Source of the DNA: Nioella halotolerans
GTDB taxonomy: Bacteria > Pseudomonadota > Alphaproteobacteria > Rhodobacterales > Rhodobacteraceae
Reading direction: 5' to 3'
Assembly: GCA_003428585.1 (NCBI GenBank)
Contig: QVQC01000007.1
Span: 1 to 64,000 of the forward strand
Length of the DNA: 64,000 nucleotides
The notes beneath the pieces are model-generated. The model searched no databases. It was not told the origin of the DNA and saw only the letters and a program-made list of their open reading frames with translations. Each line of letters begins with the position of its first letter. The first letter of the stretch is position 1. The translations under genes were made by a program, and so were the position numbers. Below, piece after piece: positions 27,991-37,330 of the stretch.

Positions 27991-29316
27991 ATGTTGAGAA
28001 TCCTGCTGACCGCCTGCCTGGCCCTGCTACCCGTCACCCAAGCTTCGGCGGCCGACAACGTGACCCAGTTCACGCTGGACAACGGGTTGCAGGCGGTCGT
28101 GATAGAGGATCACCGCGCCCCCGTGGTCGTGCATATGCTGTGGTATCGTGCCGGCGCGGCGGATGAACCGCCCGGCCAGTCGGGCATCGCGCATTTCCTC
28201 GAACACCTGATGTTCAAGGCTACCGAGACGCTGGACAGCGGCGAGTTCAGCCGCATCGTCGAGGCCAATGGCGGATCTGACAACGCCTTTACCAGTTGGG
28301 ACTACACCGGCTATTTCCAGCGCGTCGCCGCCGACCGGCTTGGCCTGATGATGCAGATGGAAGCCGACCGCATGCGCAACCTGCGCTTCGCCGAGGAAGA
28401 GGTCAGCACCGAACGTAGCGTGATCCTCGAAGAACGTGCGCAGCGCACCGATTCGAGCCCAAGCGCCCTGTTTAACGAACAGATGCGCGCCGCGCTTTAT
28501 CTTAACCACCCTTACCGCGTCCCGATCATCGGCTGGCGGCATGAAATGGAAACGCTTGACCGCGACGCCGTACTCGCATTCTACAACCGCCACTACGCGC
28601 CCGATAACGCCATCCTGATCGTGGCCGGCGACGTGGCGCCCGACGAGGTCAGAACACTGGCGGAGGAGCATTACGGTCCGCTGGAAGCGTCCGGCATCGC
28701 CCCCCGTAGCCGCCCTGCCGAACCACCCCATAACGCGGACCGGCGGGTTCATTTCGAGGATCCGCGCGTTCCCAACCCCTATGTCATGCGCAGCTACCTC
28801 GCCCCCGAACGCGACCCCGGCGATCAGCGGCAGGCCGCTGCGCTGACGCTGCTGTCGAACATCCTTGGCGGGTCGGAGGCAACCGCCGTCCTGCCGCGCA
28901 CCTTGCAGGTGGACGAGGAACGCGCGCTCTACGCCTCGGCCAGCTACAATGGCACCAATCTCGACGATACGGTGTTCTCGCTTTTCAACGTGCCGGTTCC
29001 CGGTGTCCCGCTGGAGGAGGCGGAGGCCGACCTTGACCGCGTTATCGCCGATTTCCTCGAAGAAGGCATCGACCCCGAACAGTTCGCGCGGATCAAGTTC
29101 CAGTGGCAGGCGGAGATGATCTACATGCAGGATGACGTGGGCGACCTCGCGCGCATGTACGGCGCCGCGCTCACCTCCGGCCTGACCGTCGAGGATGTGC
29201 AGGACTGGCCCGAGGTCATCGCCTCGATCACCGCCGAGGAGGTGATGCAGGCCGCGCGGCAGATCTTCAACGAAACGCCGTCTGTCACCGGCTACCTGAC
29301 CGCCCCTGACCTGTGA
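27991..29316 (+). CDS. M16 family zinc metallopeptidase (active subunit)
   Basis: This 441-residue secreted or periplasmic protein has a signal peptide (cleavage near TQASA). The inverted zinc motif HFLEHLMF (HxxEH) is followed by the distal Glu ligand in SVILEERAQR. The two-domain M16 layout with RVHFEDPRVPNPY in the second half is clear. In bacteria, such genes occur in pairs that form a heterodimeric peptidase clamp. The partner starts 11 bases after this stop. The start at 27991 has GAGG six bases upstream. Substrates are unknown. Confidence 0.93.
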   Translation: MLRILLTACLALLPVTQASAADNVTQFTLDNGLQAVVIEDHRAPVVVHMLWYRAGAADEPPGQSGIAHFLEHLMFKATETLDSGEFSRIVEANGGSDNAFTSWDYTGYFQRVAADRLGLMMQMEADRMRNLRFAEEEVSTERSVILEERAQRTDSSPSALFNEQMRAALYLNHPYRVPIIGWRHEMETLDRDAVLAFYNRHYAPDNAILIVAGDVAPDEVRTLAEEHYGPLEASGIAPRSRPAEPPHNADRRVHFEDPRVPNPYVMRSYLAPERDPGDQRQAAALTLLSNILGGSEATAVLPRTLQVDEERALYASASYNGTNLDDTVFSLFNVPVPGVPLEEAEADLDRVIADFLEEGIDPEQFARIKFQWQAEMIYMQDDVGDLARMYGAALTSGLTVEDVQDWPEVIASITAEEVMQAARQIFNETPSVTGYLTAPDL

Positions 29317-29327
29317 GGAAACAGCCC

Positions 29328-30629
29328 ATGTTCCGCGCCCTTCTTGTCGCCCTTGCGCTTCTGGCTGCGCTGCCCGCCCGCGCGCAGGTGGATATCGAGG
29401 AAGTCACCTCGCCGGGCGGCATCACCGCGTGGCTGGTGGAGGATCACTCCGTCCCCTTCGTCGCGCTCGACATCCTGTTCGAGGGCGGCACATCGCTCGA
29501 CCCGGAAGAGGCGCGCGGCGCCACCTACCTGATGACCGGCCTTCTGGAAGAGGGTGCCGCCGACATGGACAATGCGGAGTTTGCCGCCCGTTCGGAATCG
29601 CTCGCCGCTTATTTCGGCTTCGACGCGAACCGCGATTCGATCAATGTCACCGCGCGGATGCTGACCGAAACCCGTGACGAGGCGGTGGACCTGCTGCGCG
29701 CCGCCCTCGTGGAGCCGACATTCGAGCCGCGCGCGATCGAGCGTGTCCGCGCACAGGTGCTTTCCATAATCGACAGCAATGCCGACGATCCCGGCGAGAT
29801 TGCTTCCTCGACCTTCTACGCGCGCGCCTTCGGCAATCACCCCTATGGCACCGATGAGGAAGGCACGACCGAGGGCGTGAACGCGCTGACCCGCGACGAC
29901 ATCCTCGCCGCGCATCGCGGCGCCTTGGCCCGCGACCGGGTGCATGTCGGCGTCGCCGGCGACATCACCGCGGAGGAGCTTGGCCCGCTGCTGGACCGCC
30001 TGTTCGGCGACCTGCCCGAAACGGGCACGCCGTTGCCCGGGGACGCGCCCTACGGGCTGGAAGGCGGCGTTACCGTGGTCGACTACCCGACGCCGCAAAG
30101 CACCGCCTTCTTCGGCCATCGCGGACTGGAACGCGATGACCCCGATTTCTTCGCTGCCTACGTGATGAACCAGATTCTTGGCGGTGGCGGCTTCCGCTCG
30201 CGCCTGATGGAGGAGGTACGCGTCAACCGCGGGCTGACCTACGGTATTTCCACCTTCCTCGTGCTGTTTGACCACGGGCCGATGATGCTGGGGCAGTTTT
30301 CCTCCTCCAACGACCTCGTGGCCGACGCAGTGGAGGTCCTGCGCGCCGAATGGGCCGACATGGCCGAGAACGGCGTCACGGCGGAGGAGCTTGAGGCCGC
30401 CCAGACCTACCTGACCGGCGCCTATCCGCTGCGTTTCACCGGCAATGACAGAATTGCCGGAATCCTTGCCAGCATGCAGATCGGCGATATGCCGATCACC
30501 TATATCAACACGCGCAACGAGAATGTCCGGGCCGTCACGCAAGAGGATATCGCCCGCGTCGCGGCCCGCCTGCTGGACCCTGACGGGCTGCATGTTGTGG
30601 TGGTCGGGCAACCCGAGGGGGTAGACTGA
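29328..30629 (+). CDS. M16 family peptidase-like protein (zinc motif lost)
   Basis: This 433-residue partner of the preceding protease has a signal peptide ending ARA. At the position of HxxEH it reads ATYLMTGLLEEGA, so the zinc-binding histidines are absent. The protein is most likely the non-catalytic substrate-binding half of a heterodimer. It keeps the M16 fold blocks, including the arginine/tyrosine-type segment VNRGLTYGIST seen in inactive subunits. GAGGAAA precedes the ATG at 29328. Confidence 0.9.
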   Translation: MFRALLVALALLAALPARAQVDIEEVTSPGGITAWLVEDHSVPFVALDILFEGGTSLDPEEARGATYLMTGLLEEGAADMDNAEFAARSESLAAYFGFDANRDSINVTARMLTETRDEAVDLLRAALVEPTFEPRAIERVRAQVLSIIDSNADDPGEIASSTFYARAFGNHPYGTDEEGTTEGVNALTRDDILAAHRGALARDRVHVGVAGDITAEELGPLLDRLFGDLPETGTPLPGDAPYGLEGGVTVVDYPTPQSTAFFGHRGLERDDPDFFAAYVMNQILGGGGFRSRLMEEVRVNRGLTYGISTFLVLFDHGPMMLGQFSSSNDLVADAVEVLRAEWADMAENGVTAEELEAAQTYLTGAYPLRFTGNDRIAGILASMQIGDMPITYINTRNENVRAVTQEDIARVAARLLDPDGLHVVVVGQPEGVD

Positions 30630-30724
30630 CCGCGGTGCTTCCCCCGAACCGCGAATGACGCTATGATCCTCCCAGAACCGCGCGGCACGACGCGGGCAAA
30701 TGGCGAAAGCAAACGGGCAGGCCC

Positions 30725-31792
30725 ATGGCGAACTACTCTATCTGGATGCTGGAGGAGGCGAATATCTCCGTCGGCGGTGGCAAGACGCTGGATGGGATCA
30801 CGCAAGGCGATGGCAGTCACCTCTTGGGCGAAACCATCACCCTCACTTCCAACGACTGGCTGCAAGTCGATATCTCCGACAACGACGGAAATTTCGATGA
30901 CAATGACGGCAACCAGCGTCTTGATGGGGACCAGACGATCGACGGTGCCACCTATTCCGACGGCACGAAGATCGAGGCGGAATACCGCATCACGGTGCAG
31001 GATGGCGACGGCAACACCTACGAGGTGATCGCCGTCAACGTGAATAATTCCTCCCCAGCCTACGCCACCAACGAGGGGCTGGCCTTCGTCGGGCCGCCGC
31101 AGGGATGGCCGCCGGTGGGCGAGGCGCTGACCGTGATCGACGCCGGCGAGGGGCCGGGCAGCATGGGCCAGCCCGACCTGCCCGCGACCGACCTCGTGGT
31201 GCCCTGTTTCACCCCCGGCACGCTTGTCGACACGCCCTCCGGGCCGGTTCCGGTCGAGACGCTGGCGCCCGGCGATCTGGTCGAGACGCTGGATTCCGGG
31301 GCGCGGCCGGTGCGCTGGGTCGGGCAGGTCACCCTGACGCGGGCCGATCTTGCTGCCGATCCATCGCTGCGCCCTGTGCTGATCCGCGCGGGGGCCTTCG
31401 GGTTGGGCCGCCCGGCGCGCGACATGCGCCTGTCACCGCAGCACCGGCTGCTGTTGTCCGGGTCGCGGGTGCCGCTTCTGTTCGGCGAGGCGGAGGTGTT
31501 GGTCGCCGCGCGCGACCTGGTCGACGATCACCGCATCCTGCGCGATCACGCGGCGACGGGGGTGACATATATCCATTTCGTCTTCGACCGGCACGAGATC
31601 GTGCGCGCCGATGGCCTTGCCGCCGAAAGCTATCGCCCAGGCCCGCAGACCTTGCCCGCGCTGCCCGATTCAAGCCGGGCGGAACTCTTGCGCCTGTTTC
31701 CCGAACTGGCTGATCCCGCGCCCGGTGGCCTTTGCGCCGCGCGGCCCTTGCTCAAGCACTGGGAAGCGCAGCTTCTGACCACCGCAGGCTGA
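30725..31792 (+). CDS. Hint (Hedgehog/intein) domain protein
   Basis: This 355-residue protein has an acidic N-terminal region (about 1-155) containing an ISDNDGNFDDNDGN loop that could bind calcium. A Hint domain starts at VPCFTPGTLVDTPSG (Cys161 as the splicing/cleavage nucleophile) and includes LSPQHRLLLSG (His240). Many Rhodobacterales genomes encode such proteins; they resemble type I secreted proteins and may self-process at the Cys. There is no N-terminal signal peptide. It is followed by a terminator. Confidence 0.87.
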   Translation: MANYSIWMLEEANISVGGGKTLDGITQGDGSHLLGETITLTSNDWLQVDISDNDGNFDDNDGNQRLDGDQTIDGATYSDGTKIEAEYRITVQDGDGNTYEVIAVNVNNSSPAYATNEGLAFVGPPQGWPPVGEALTVIDAGEGPGSMGQPDLPATDLVVPCFTPGTLVDTPSGPVPVETLAPGDLVETLDSGARPVRWVGQVTLTRADLAADPSLRPVLIRAGAFGLGRPARDMRLSPQHRLLLSGSRVPLLFGEAEVLVAARDLVDDHRILRDHAATGVTYIHFVFDRHEIVRADGLAAESYRPGPQTLPALPDSSRAELLRLFPELADPAPGGLCAARPLLKHWEAQLLTTAG

Positions 31793-31798
31793 CGAAAA

Positions 31799-31825
31799 GA
31801 CCCGGCAAGCGCTGCCTGCCGGGTC
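31799..31825 (-). terminator. Terminator between the Hint and PhoX genes
   Basis: A perfect 9-bp stem (GACCCGGCA / TGCCGGGTC) with a 9-nt loop lies between the two convergent genes. On the minus strand it is followed by TTTTCG, so it best serves the PhoX gene. It may also stop plus-strand transcripts from the Hint gene. Confidence 0.7.
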
Positions 31826-31870
31826 GGTAACAATGGTCACGTCATCGAAATATCGCGGGGCTGGTCGGGG

Positions 31871-33775
31871 TCAACCGACCAACGCGTTGTCGTCGCGCCG
31901 GACCGCGATGATCGAGGAGCGCGGCAGCGCTCCTTCGCCATCGGGGAAGGGCGCACCCGGGTGCTGGAGGCCGACGAACATCGTGCGCCGGTCGGCCGAC
32001 CAGCACAGGCCCGTCACCTCGCAGCCATGCGGGCCGGTCAGGAAGCGCTCGATCTGGCCCGTTGCCGGATCGCCCACCAGCATCTGGTTGTTGCCGTTAC
32101 CGGCGAAGTCGCCCGCGTTGCCGTCATCGCCGTCGGTCTGGATCCAAAGCATGCCGGCGGAGTCGAACATCATCCCGTCGGGCGAGTTGAACAGGTTGCC
32201 CGCATGGATGTTCTCTGACCCGGCATAGGCATCGTCATGCACTTCCGGGTTGCCGCACATCACGTAGAGATCCCACGCGAAGGCGTCGGAGCCGTGGTCC
32301 TGCCCCTCGGGATACCAGCGGACGATCTGGCCATAGTTGTTCTCGGGGCGCGGGTTGGGGCCGCCAACGGCCTGCCAGTCGCCACCGGCGTTGTTCATCA
32401 CGCCGCGGTTGCGGTTGTTGGTCAGCGCGCAGTAGCCTTCGGCCGCCACCGGGTTCACGGCGATCCATTCGGGCCGGTCCATGGTGGTCGCACCGACCTG
32501 CGAGGCCGCGATACGGGTGAAGATGGCGATCTCCGCCTCGCTCATGCCGGTGACCTCGGGCGTCAGCGCCAGCCAGTCGCCGGTGCCGTCGTCGTGGAAC
32601 TTGGCAACGTAGAGCTGGCCTTCCTCCAACAGGGTGGAGGTGTCGCCGCCGGGGACGTAGACATCGCGCGAAACCCACTTGTACATGAACTCGCCGCGTT
32701 CGTCGTCGCCCATGTAGACGACGACACGACCGTCAGGGGCGATGGTGTTGGCGGCGTTTTCGTGCTTGAAACGGCCAAGCGCGGTGCGCTTGATCGGGGT
32801 CGACTCGGGGTCGGCGGGGTCGATTTCGACGACATAGCCGACGCGGTGAGGTTCGTTGGGGTTCTGGTGGACGTCGAAGCGCGCGTCCCACAGGTGATAG
32901 TCGTATCCCCAGCCATCGACGCCGATGCCGTAGCGCTGCTGTTCTTCTGTCAGCGTGACCGGCTTCTGATCCTGCGGTTCTTCTGTGGAGCCGAAGTAGC
33001 CGTTCCAGTTTTCTTCGCAGGTCAGGTAGGTGCCCCACGGCGTGCGATCGGAGCCACAGTTGTTCATGGTGCCCAGCGACTCGGTGCCGGTCGGGTCGGC
33101 CTCGGTCTGCATCAGGTCGTGGCCGGCCGCCGGGCCGGAGATTCGCATCGGGGTGTTGTGCGTGATGCGGCGGTTGAAGGGGCTGTCGATCACGACCTCC
33201 CATCCGTTCGGGCCATCGGTGACCTCGAAGACCGAGACGCCCTGCAGGTTTTGCAGCTTGAGCACGTCATCGGCATTGCGCGGGGTGCCGTTCTCCGCCT
33301 CCGGCAGATTGGTCGCGCGGTTGGTGTATTCGTGGTTCACCGCGATGATCTGGTGATTGTCGACGGTGAACAGCCACATGCCGTCGGTGTTCTCGCCGAA
33401 CACCCGGTCCGACATCTCGACGCTGCCGCCGGTCTCGGAATTGAAATCGCCCACCGCGTCGGAGAACAGCGGATCGCCCCAGCTGACCACGCGCTGCCAG
33501 CTATAGCCTTCGGGCACGTGGACGGTGCCGTCGGTCGCGGTCGGGATCGGGGTAAAGGGAAAGCGCGTGTCCTGTTGGGCCAGCGCGGCAGAGCCTTTCA
33601 GCATCGCGGTGCCCATGACGGCGGCACCGGAGCCGAAGGCAACGACGCCCCCAAGGAACCCGCGGCGGGAAATCGCGCGTTCGACGACTCGGTCGAATTC
33701 CTGCACCTCGGGACGCGGGAAGGTCATCTCGTCCCAGTCGTCGGCGCTGACCTTGTTGAGATCGACGTCTTTCAT
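31871..33775 (-). CDS. PhoX-family (DUF839) phosphatase, Tat-exported
   Basis: This 634-residue protein has a twin-arginine signal (SRRGFLGG, about residues 37-44), so it is exported folded. The core has the PhoX hallmarks MNNCGSDRTPWGTYLTCEENWNGYF (shown in full in the gene) and WIQTDGDDGN. In PhoX the Cys and acidic residues bind an iron/calcium cofactor for phosphomonoester hydrolysis. The C-terminal TFLTG-like stretch with CEVTGLCWSADRRTMFVG is also typical. It is a likely phosphate-scavenging enzyme. I found no convincing Pho box upstream. Confidence 0.9.
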   Translation of the reverse strand: MKDVDLNKVSADDWDEMTFPRPEVQEFDRVVERAISRRGFLGGVVAFGSGAAVMGTAMLKGSAALAQQDTRFPFTPIPTATDGTVHVPEGYSWQRVVSWGDPLFSDAVGDFNSETGGSVEMSDRVFGENTDGMWLFTVDNHQIIAVNHEYTNRATNLPEAENGTPRNADDVLKLQNLQGVSVFEVTDGPNGWEVVIDSPFNRRITHNTPMRISGPAAGHDLMQTEADPTGTESLGTMNNCGSDRTPWGTYLTCEENWNGYFGSTEEPQDQKPVTLTEEQQRYGIGVDGWGYDYHLWDARFDVHQNPNEPHRVGYVVEIDPADPESTPIKRTALGRFKHENAANTIAPDGRVVVYMGDDERGEFMYKWVSRDVYVPGGDTSTLLEEGQLYVAKFHDDGTGDWLALTPEVTGMSEAEIAIFTRIAASQVGATTMDRPEWIAVNPVAAEGYCALTNNRNRGVMNNAGGDWQAVGGPNPRPENNYGQIVRWYPEGQDHGSDAFAWDLYVMCGNPEVHDDAYAGSENIHAGNLFNSPDGMMFDSAGMLWIQTDGDDGNAGDFAGNGNNQMLVGDPATGQIERFLTGPHGCEVTGLCWSADRRTMFVGLQHPGAPFPDGEGALPRSSIIAVRRDDNALVG

Positions 33776-34014
33776 GGCTTGCCTCGTTCGGTTGGGTGGC
33801 TACCCGCAAGATCGATAAGCGACGCTGGTGACCTCCTGACGACAGTAGCGTGTCACATTGGTAAAAGCGTCGTTCAGGCGTTGGGCGGCCCAGTGGTGCA
33901 GCCTTCCGCAATGGGCGAGGCCGGCGCCGGTGCACGGAAAGCTTGCCCTTTGCCGCCTGTTTGGGACAAGCTTCGCCAATTGGGTGTCATTGCCACGAGG
34001 AAGGGAGGCCGCAG

Positions 34015-34575
34015 ATGCTGACCCGCCGTCATTTCATATCCACCGGGGCGGCCTTGGCCCTGACGCCGACCATCGCCACCGCGCAGGAAGGCTGGACCCT
34101 GCCAAGCCGTTACGCCCCGCGCGAGGTGGCGATAAACCCCGGCTTCACACCCGGCGAGATCCATGTCGATATGGGGGCGCATTACCTCTACCTGATCCGT
34201 GAAAACGATACCGCGCTGCGCTTTGGCGTCGCCGTGGGGCGCGAGGGGCGGCAGGCCGTGGGGCGTTTCCGAGTTGGCCGCAAGGAAGAATGGCCAAGCT
34301 GGACGCCGACCGCGAACATGATCGCGCGCGAGCCGGACCTTTACGCGGAATTCGCCGGCGGCATGGAGGGCGGGCCGGACAACCCATTGGGCGCGCGGGC
34401 GCTCTACCTTTACGCGGGATCGCGCGACTCGCTTTTGCGCATTCACGGCACGCCGCAGCCGTGGTCCATCGGCCTCTCGGCTTCCTCGGGCTGCATCCGG
34501 ATGGTCAATGACCACGTGATCGATCTTTACGACATGGTCGAGATCGGCACGCGCGTGCGGTTGCACCCGGTCTGA
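34015..34575 (+). CDS. L,D-transpeptidase (YkuD domain), Tat-type signal
   Basis: This 186-residue periplasmic enzyme should form 3-3 peptidoglycan crosslinks or attach proteins to the wall. A signal sequence with twin arginines (TRRHFIS) is followed by a YkuD domain. The catalytic motif is HGTPQPWSIGLSASSGCIRM, with His144 and nucleophile Cys160. The W-x-P-T motif (WTPTANM) is also typical. The start at 34015 has GGAAGGGAGG upstream; the longer reading lacks a signal peptide. Confidence 0.94.
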   Translation: MLTRRHFISTGAALALTPTIATAQEGWTLPSRYAPREVAINPGFTPGEIHVDMGAHYLYLIRENDTALRFGVAVGREGRQAVGRFRVGRKEEWPSWTPTANMIAREPDLYAEFAGGMEGGPDNPLGARALYLYAGSRDSLLRIHGTPQPWSIGLSASSGCIRMVNDHVIDLYDMVEIGTRVRLHPV

Positions 34576-34703
34576 TTCCGGGGGAAGGGCGGCGTGCAAA
34601 GAGCCAACACGCTGCCGACGCGTCCAAGCTGGCCCCGGTCTGCTGCATTGCGACTACGGACGCTATTCGCTACGCTCGGTCTGCCAAGTCAACAAGGCGT
34701 TAC

Positions 34704-35720
34704 ATGACACTCCTGATGACCACGCAACTGCGCGACACGGCGTTTGCCACGCTGTTTCAGGGGCTTTACGATCCCGCTTTCGTGGTCGACGCCGAGGGCG
34801 GCAGCTTCATCGCCGCAAACGAGGCCGCGGCGCGGTTGCTGGGCTATACCATGGACGACCTTGCCACGCTGAGCCCCAGCGACATCCATCCCCACGAAGT
34901 CCCGCGCCTTCGCGCCTTCTTGGGCGAGGTGATGACGCATGGCCGCTGGCGCGCCGACGATCTTTCGTGCCGCTGCCGTGACGGCAGCTACGTTCCAGCC
35001 GAGGCGCGCGCCACCGCCTTGCAGCTGGACGGGCAGGATTGCGTCCTGATCCAGATCCGCGACCTGCGCCCGGAAATCCTTGCCGAGGTGGGGCGGTCCG
35101 TGCGCAAGCTGGCGCATGACCTGCGCAATGCGCTGACCACCTCGCAGCTTCTGGCCGACCGGCTGGCCGGGTCCGACGACGCGGCCGTGCGCAAGAACGC
35201 GAACGTGATTGCCCGGTCGCTCGATCGGGCGCTCGTGATGTGCCAAGACACCGTCAATGCCGGGCGCAGCGACAGCGAAACCGTGGACCGCGAACGCTTC
35301 CTGCTCGATGACGTGATTGAGGAGGTCGCCGCCACGATGGTAATGCCAAGCGGGCTGGGCACGCAAATCGCCTTCGAGCCGGCAGAGGCGGTGCCACTCG
35401 ACGCCGATTTCGATCAGGTCTACCGGATCTTCGTCAACCTTCTGCGCAACGCGTCAGAGGCCGGGGCCGATCTGGTGCGCGTGGACGGGCGGCGCGAAGA
35501 GGGATGTGCGGTTCTGATGGTAGAAGATAACGGGCCGGGCCTGCCGGCCTTCATCCGCGACAACCTCAACCGTGAAAAGCCGGACCTGTCGTCGGGCAGC
35601 AGCGGGCTTGGCCTGATGATCTGTTGCGAACTGGCGATGCGCCATGGCGGCGAGATGAAAGTGGCGCGCAGCGATTCAACCGGGACGCGGTTCCGTATCA
35701 CCATTCCGGATGCCTCCTGA
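34704..35720 (+). CDS. PAS-domain sensor histidine kinase (orphan)
   Basis: This 338-residue soluble kinase has a PAS domain at about 12-120, a dimerisation helix with the phospho-acceptor His138 (KLAHDLRNALTTS), and an ATPase domain. The N-box is NLLRNASEAGA, G1 is VEDNGPGLP and G2 is SSGLGLMICC. No membrane segment is present, so it senses a cytoplasmic cue. No response regulator is next to it. AAGGCG lies six bases before the ATG. Confidence 0.92.
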   Translation: MTLLMTTQLRDTAFATLFQGLYDPAFVVDAEGGSFIAANEAAARLLGYTMDDLATLSPSDIHPHEVPRLRAFLGEVMTHGRWRADDLSCRCRDGSYVPAEARATALQLDGQDCVLIQIRDLRPEILAEVGRSVRKLAHDLRNALTTSQLLADRLAGSDDAAVRKNANVIARSLDRALVMCQDTVNAGRSDSETVDRERFLLDDVIEEVAATMVMPSGLGTQIAFEPAEAVPLDADFDQVYRIFVNLLRNASEAGADLVRVDGRREEGCAVLMVEDNGPGLPAFIRDNLNREKPDLSSGSSGLGLMICCELAMRHGGEMKVARSDSTGTRFRITIPDAS

Positions 35721-35724
35721 CGGA

Positions 35725-36261
35725 TCAGCCGTTCGCGCCGACCTCGCCATAGCCACGGTATTCCGGGTCCACCCGCGTGCGCAGCAGGTTGTTCGACCAT
35801 GTCGCAAGGGTGAATTCCGCCACCGTGCCGATGATTTCGACCAACACATCGGAGGTAAAGCCGCGCTGCGCGAACCAGTCGATCTCTGCCCGGGGCAGGC
35901 GCCCGCGCGTTTCGATGATGCGACGCGTCGCGATCAGCAGCGTGTCCATCCGCTTGTCCGACAGCCGTGCGCGGGTCAGCGCCGCGTCGACCGCCGTCGG
36001 CGCGGCGCCGGCTTCCACCGCCTCGCGTGACAGCGCGGCGCGGCAATAGGGGCAATCATGTTCCAACGCGGTCAGCAACCCGACCAGCAGCCGCTCGCCT
36101 TCCTGCAGGCTGCCCTGCATCAGCTTTTCGTCCAGCGCGACGAACCCGGCCAGCACGTTCGGCGCGGTCGAAAGCGTGCGGTAAAGGTTGGGCACGCCCT
36201 TGGGGTAATAGGTCAGGATCTCGTCAAAGATCTCTGCGGTGATTGCACTGTTCCCGGTCAT
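35725..36261 (-). CDS. Carboxymuconolactone decarboxylase (AhpD-like) family protein
   Basis: This 178-residue all-helical protein of the CMD/AhpD fold carries a redox CxxC: HDCPYCRAALS, Cys70 and Cys73. Such proteins act as peroxidase-linked thiol reductants or alkylhydroperoxidases. Its position 190 bases from a peroxiredoxin gene on the same strand fits a role in peroxide defence, but the terminator between them suggests separate transcripts. GAGGA precedes the ATG. Confidence 0.85.
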   Translation of the reverse strand: MTGNSAITAEIFDEILTYYPKGVPNLYRTLSTAPNVLAGFVALDEKLMQGSLQEGERLLVGLLTALEHDCPYCRAALSREAVEAGAAPTAVDAALTRARLSDKRMDTLLIATRRIIETRGRLPRAEIDWFAQRGFTSDVLVEIIGTVAEFTLATWSNNLLRTRVDPEYRGYGEVGANG

Positions 36262-36384
36262 CGGTCCTCACACATCATCCGGCCAGCCTATCGCCTTGCG
36301 TCGCGGAAATCCATCCACCCCCGGTCAAACCGTGGTGAACATGGCTTTTGCGGGGGGTGTCCTGCGGGCAAGGCGAATGACAAA

Positions 36385-36413
36385 CGGCGCCCCGGGTTAC
36401 CCCCGGAACGCCG
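36385..36413 (-). terminator. Imperfect hairpin downstream of the peroxiredoxin gene
   Basis: Two 5-bp GC stems (CGGCG/CGCCG and CCGGG/CCCGG) are stacked with a 2x2 internal loop, 38 bases beyond the peroxiredoxin stop. On the minus strand TTTG follows. It is probably an intrinsic terminator. Confidence 0.45.
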
Positions 36414-36451
36414 ATCTCGCGATTGCGCCGGTCCGGTCCCGCGCGCCCCGG

Positions 36452-37105
36452 TCAGCCCGGCATCTTGGTCATGCGCAGGTAAGGCAGCTTGGCGTCGACC
36501 TCGCCGAATTTTTCCTTCGCCTGCTTGTCGTCGAGGCTCAGCGCGACGATCACATCCTCGCCCTGCACCCAGTTGGCCGGCGTGGCGATCGGCGTTTCGT
36601 AGGTGGCCTGAAGCGCGTCAAGCGCGCGCAGCACCTCGGCGAAGTTGCGGCCCACCGACATGGGGTAATACATCGTCAGCTGGATCTTCTTGTCCGGCGA
36701 GATGATGAAGACGACGCGGACAGAGGCACTGTCAGCGGCGGTGCGACCATCGGGCAGGTAGGCCTCCGCCGGCAGCATGTCGAGCGCCTTGGACACTTCG
36801 AGGCTGTCATCGGCGATGATCGGGAAGCCAGCCTTGGCGCCGGCATAGCTTTCGATATCGGCCTTCCAGGCAACGTGTTCCTCGGCCTTGTCGACCGACA
36901 GTCCGATCACCTTGGTGCCACGCTTTTCCCATTCGTCGGCCAGTTGCGCCACGGCGCCGAACTCGGTCGTGCAGACGGGGGTGAAATCCTTGGGGTGGCT
37001 GAACAGGATGGCCCAGCTGTCGCCGATCCAGTCGTGCAGGGCGAAACTGCCCTGGTCGGTTTCGACGGTCAGGTTGGGGATGGTGTCATTGATGCGAAGG
37101 GCCAT
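36452..37105 (-). CDS. 1-Cys peroxiredoxin (Prx6 family)
   Basis: This 217-residue thiol peroxidase has its peroxidatic Cys45 in HPKDFTPVCTTE. The Prx6 C-terminal extension includes YYPMSVGRNFAEVLR and ANWVQGEDVIV. It reduces H2O2 and organic peroxides; the reductant is not visible, but the adjacent CxxC CMD protein is a candidate. A strong AGGAGGT precedes the ATG. A perfect inverted repeat lies 18 bases upstream. Confidence 0.95.
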   Translation of the reverse strand: MALRINDTIPNLTVETDQGSFALHDWIGDSWAILFSHPKDFTPVCTTEFGAVAQLADEWEKRGTKVIGLSVDKAEEHVAWKADIESYAGAKAGFPIIADDSLEVSKALDMLPAEAYLPDGRTAADSASVRVVFIISPDKKIQLTMYYPMSVGRNFAEVLRALDALQATYETPIATPANWVQGEDVIVALSLDDKQAKEKFGEVDAKLPYLRMTKMPG

Positions 37106-37122
37106 GGGTGACCTCCTGAATT

Positions 37123-37148
37123 TTGGTTGCGAACGTCAACCAACTATA
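37123..37148 (-). promoter_or_regulatory. Inverted-repeat operator and -10 element of the peroxiredoxin gene
   Basis: TTGGTTG-N7-CAACCAA (37123-37143) is a perfect 7-bp inverted repeat. On the minus strand TATAGT, a good -10 hexamer, lies at 37148-37143 and touches the repeat. Transcription would start inside the repeat, so a protein bound there should repress. No -35 close to consensus is seen, which may mean an activator is also needed. The regulator is unknown. Confidence 0.45.
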
Positions 37149-37330
37149 AGCATTCCCGTGGCAGGTTACATGGGGGTCAGTTTAGAATGATTGCAAAAAA
37201 GGACGGACATTCCGCCGCACCGTCGTCGGCCAAACCGCCCGTCCTGCCTGAGCCGCGGGGTCAAGACGGTCGGGCCTTGCCCTTGCCGCGCGGGGGTGAG
37301 AGGCTCCGCGCCGAACAAGGGAGACAGAGA

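Noticed and set aside
33776..34014. A possible Pho box in front of the PhoX gene (CTGTCGT on the minus strand)
   Set aside because: Only one half-site is present. The second copy at 11-base spacing does not match.
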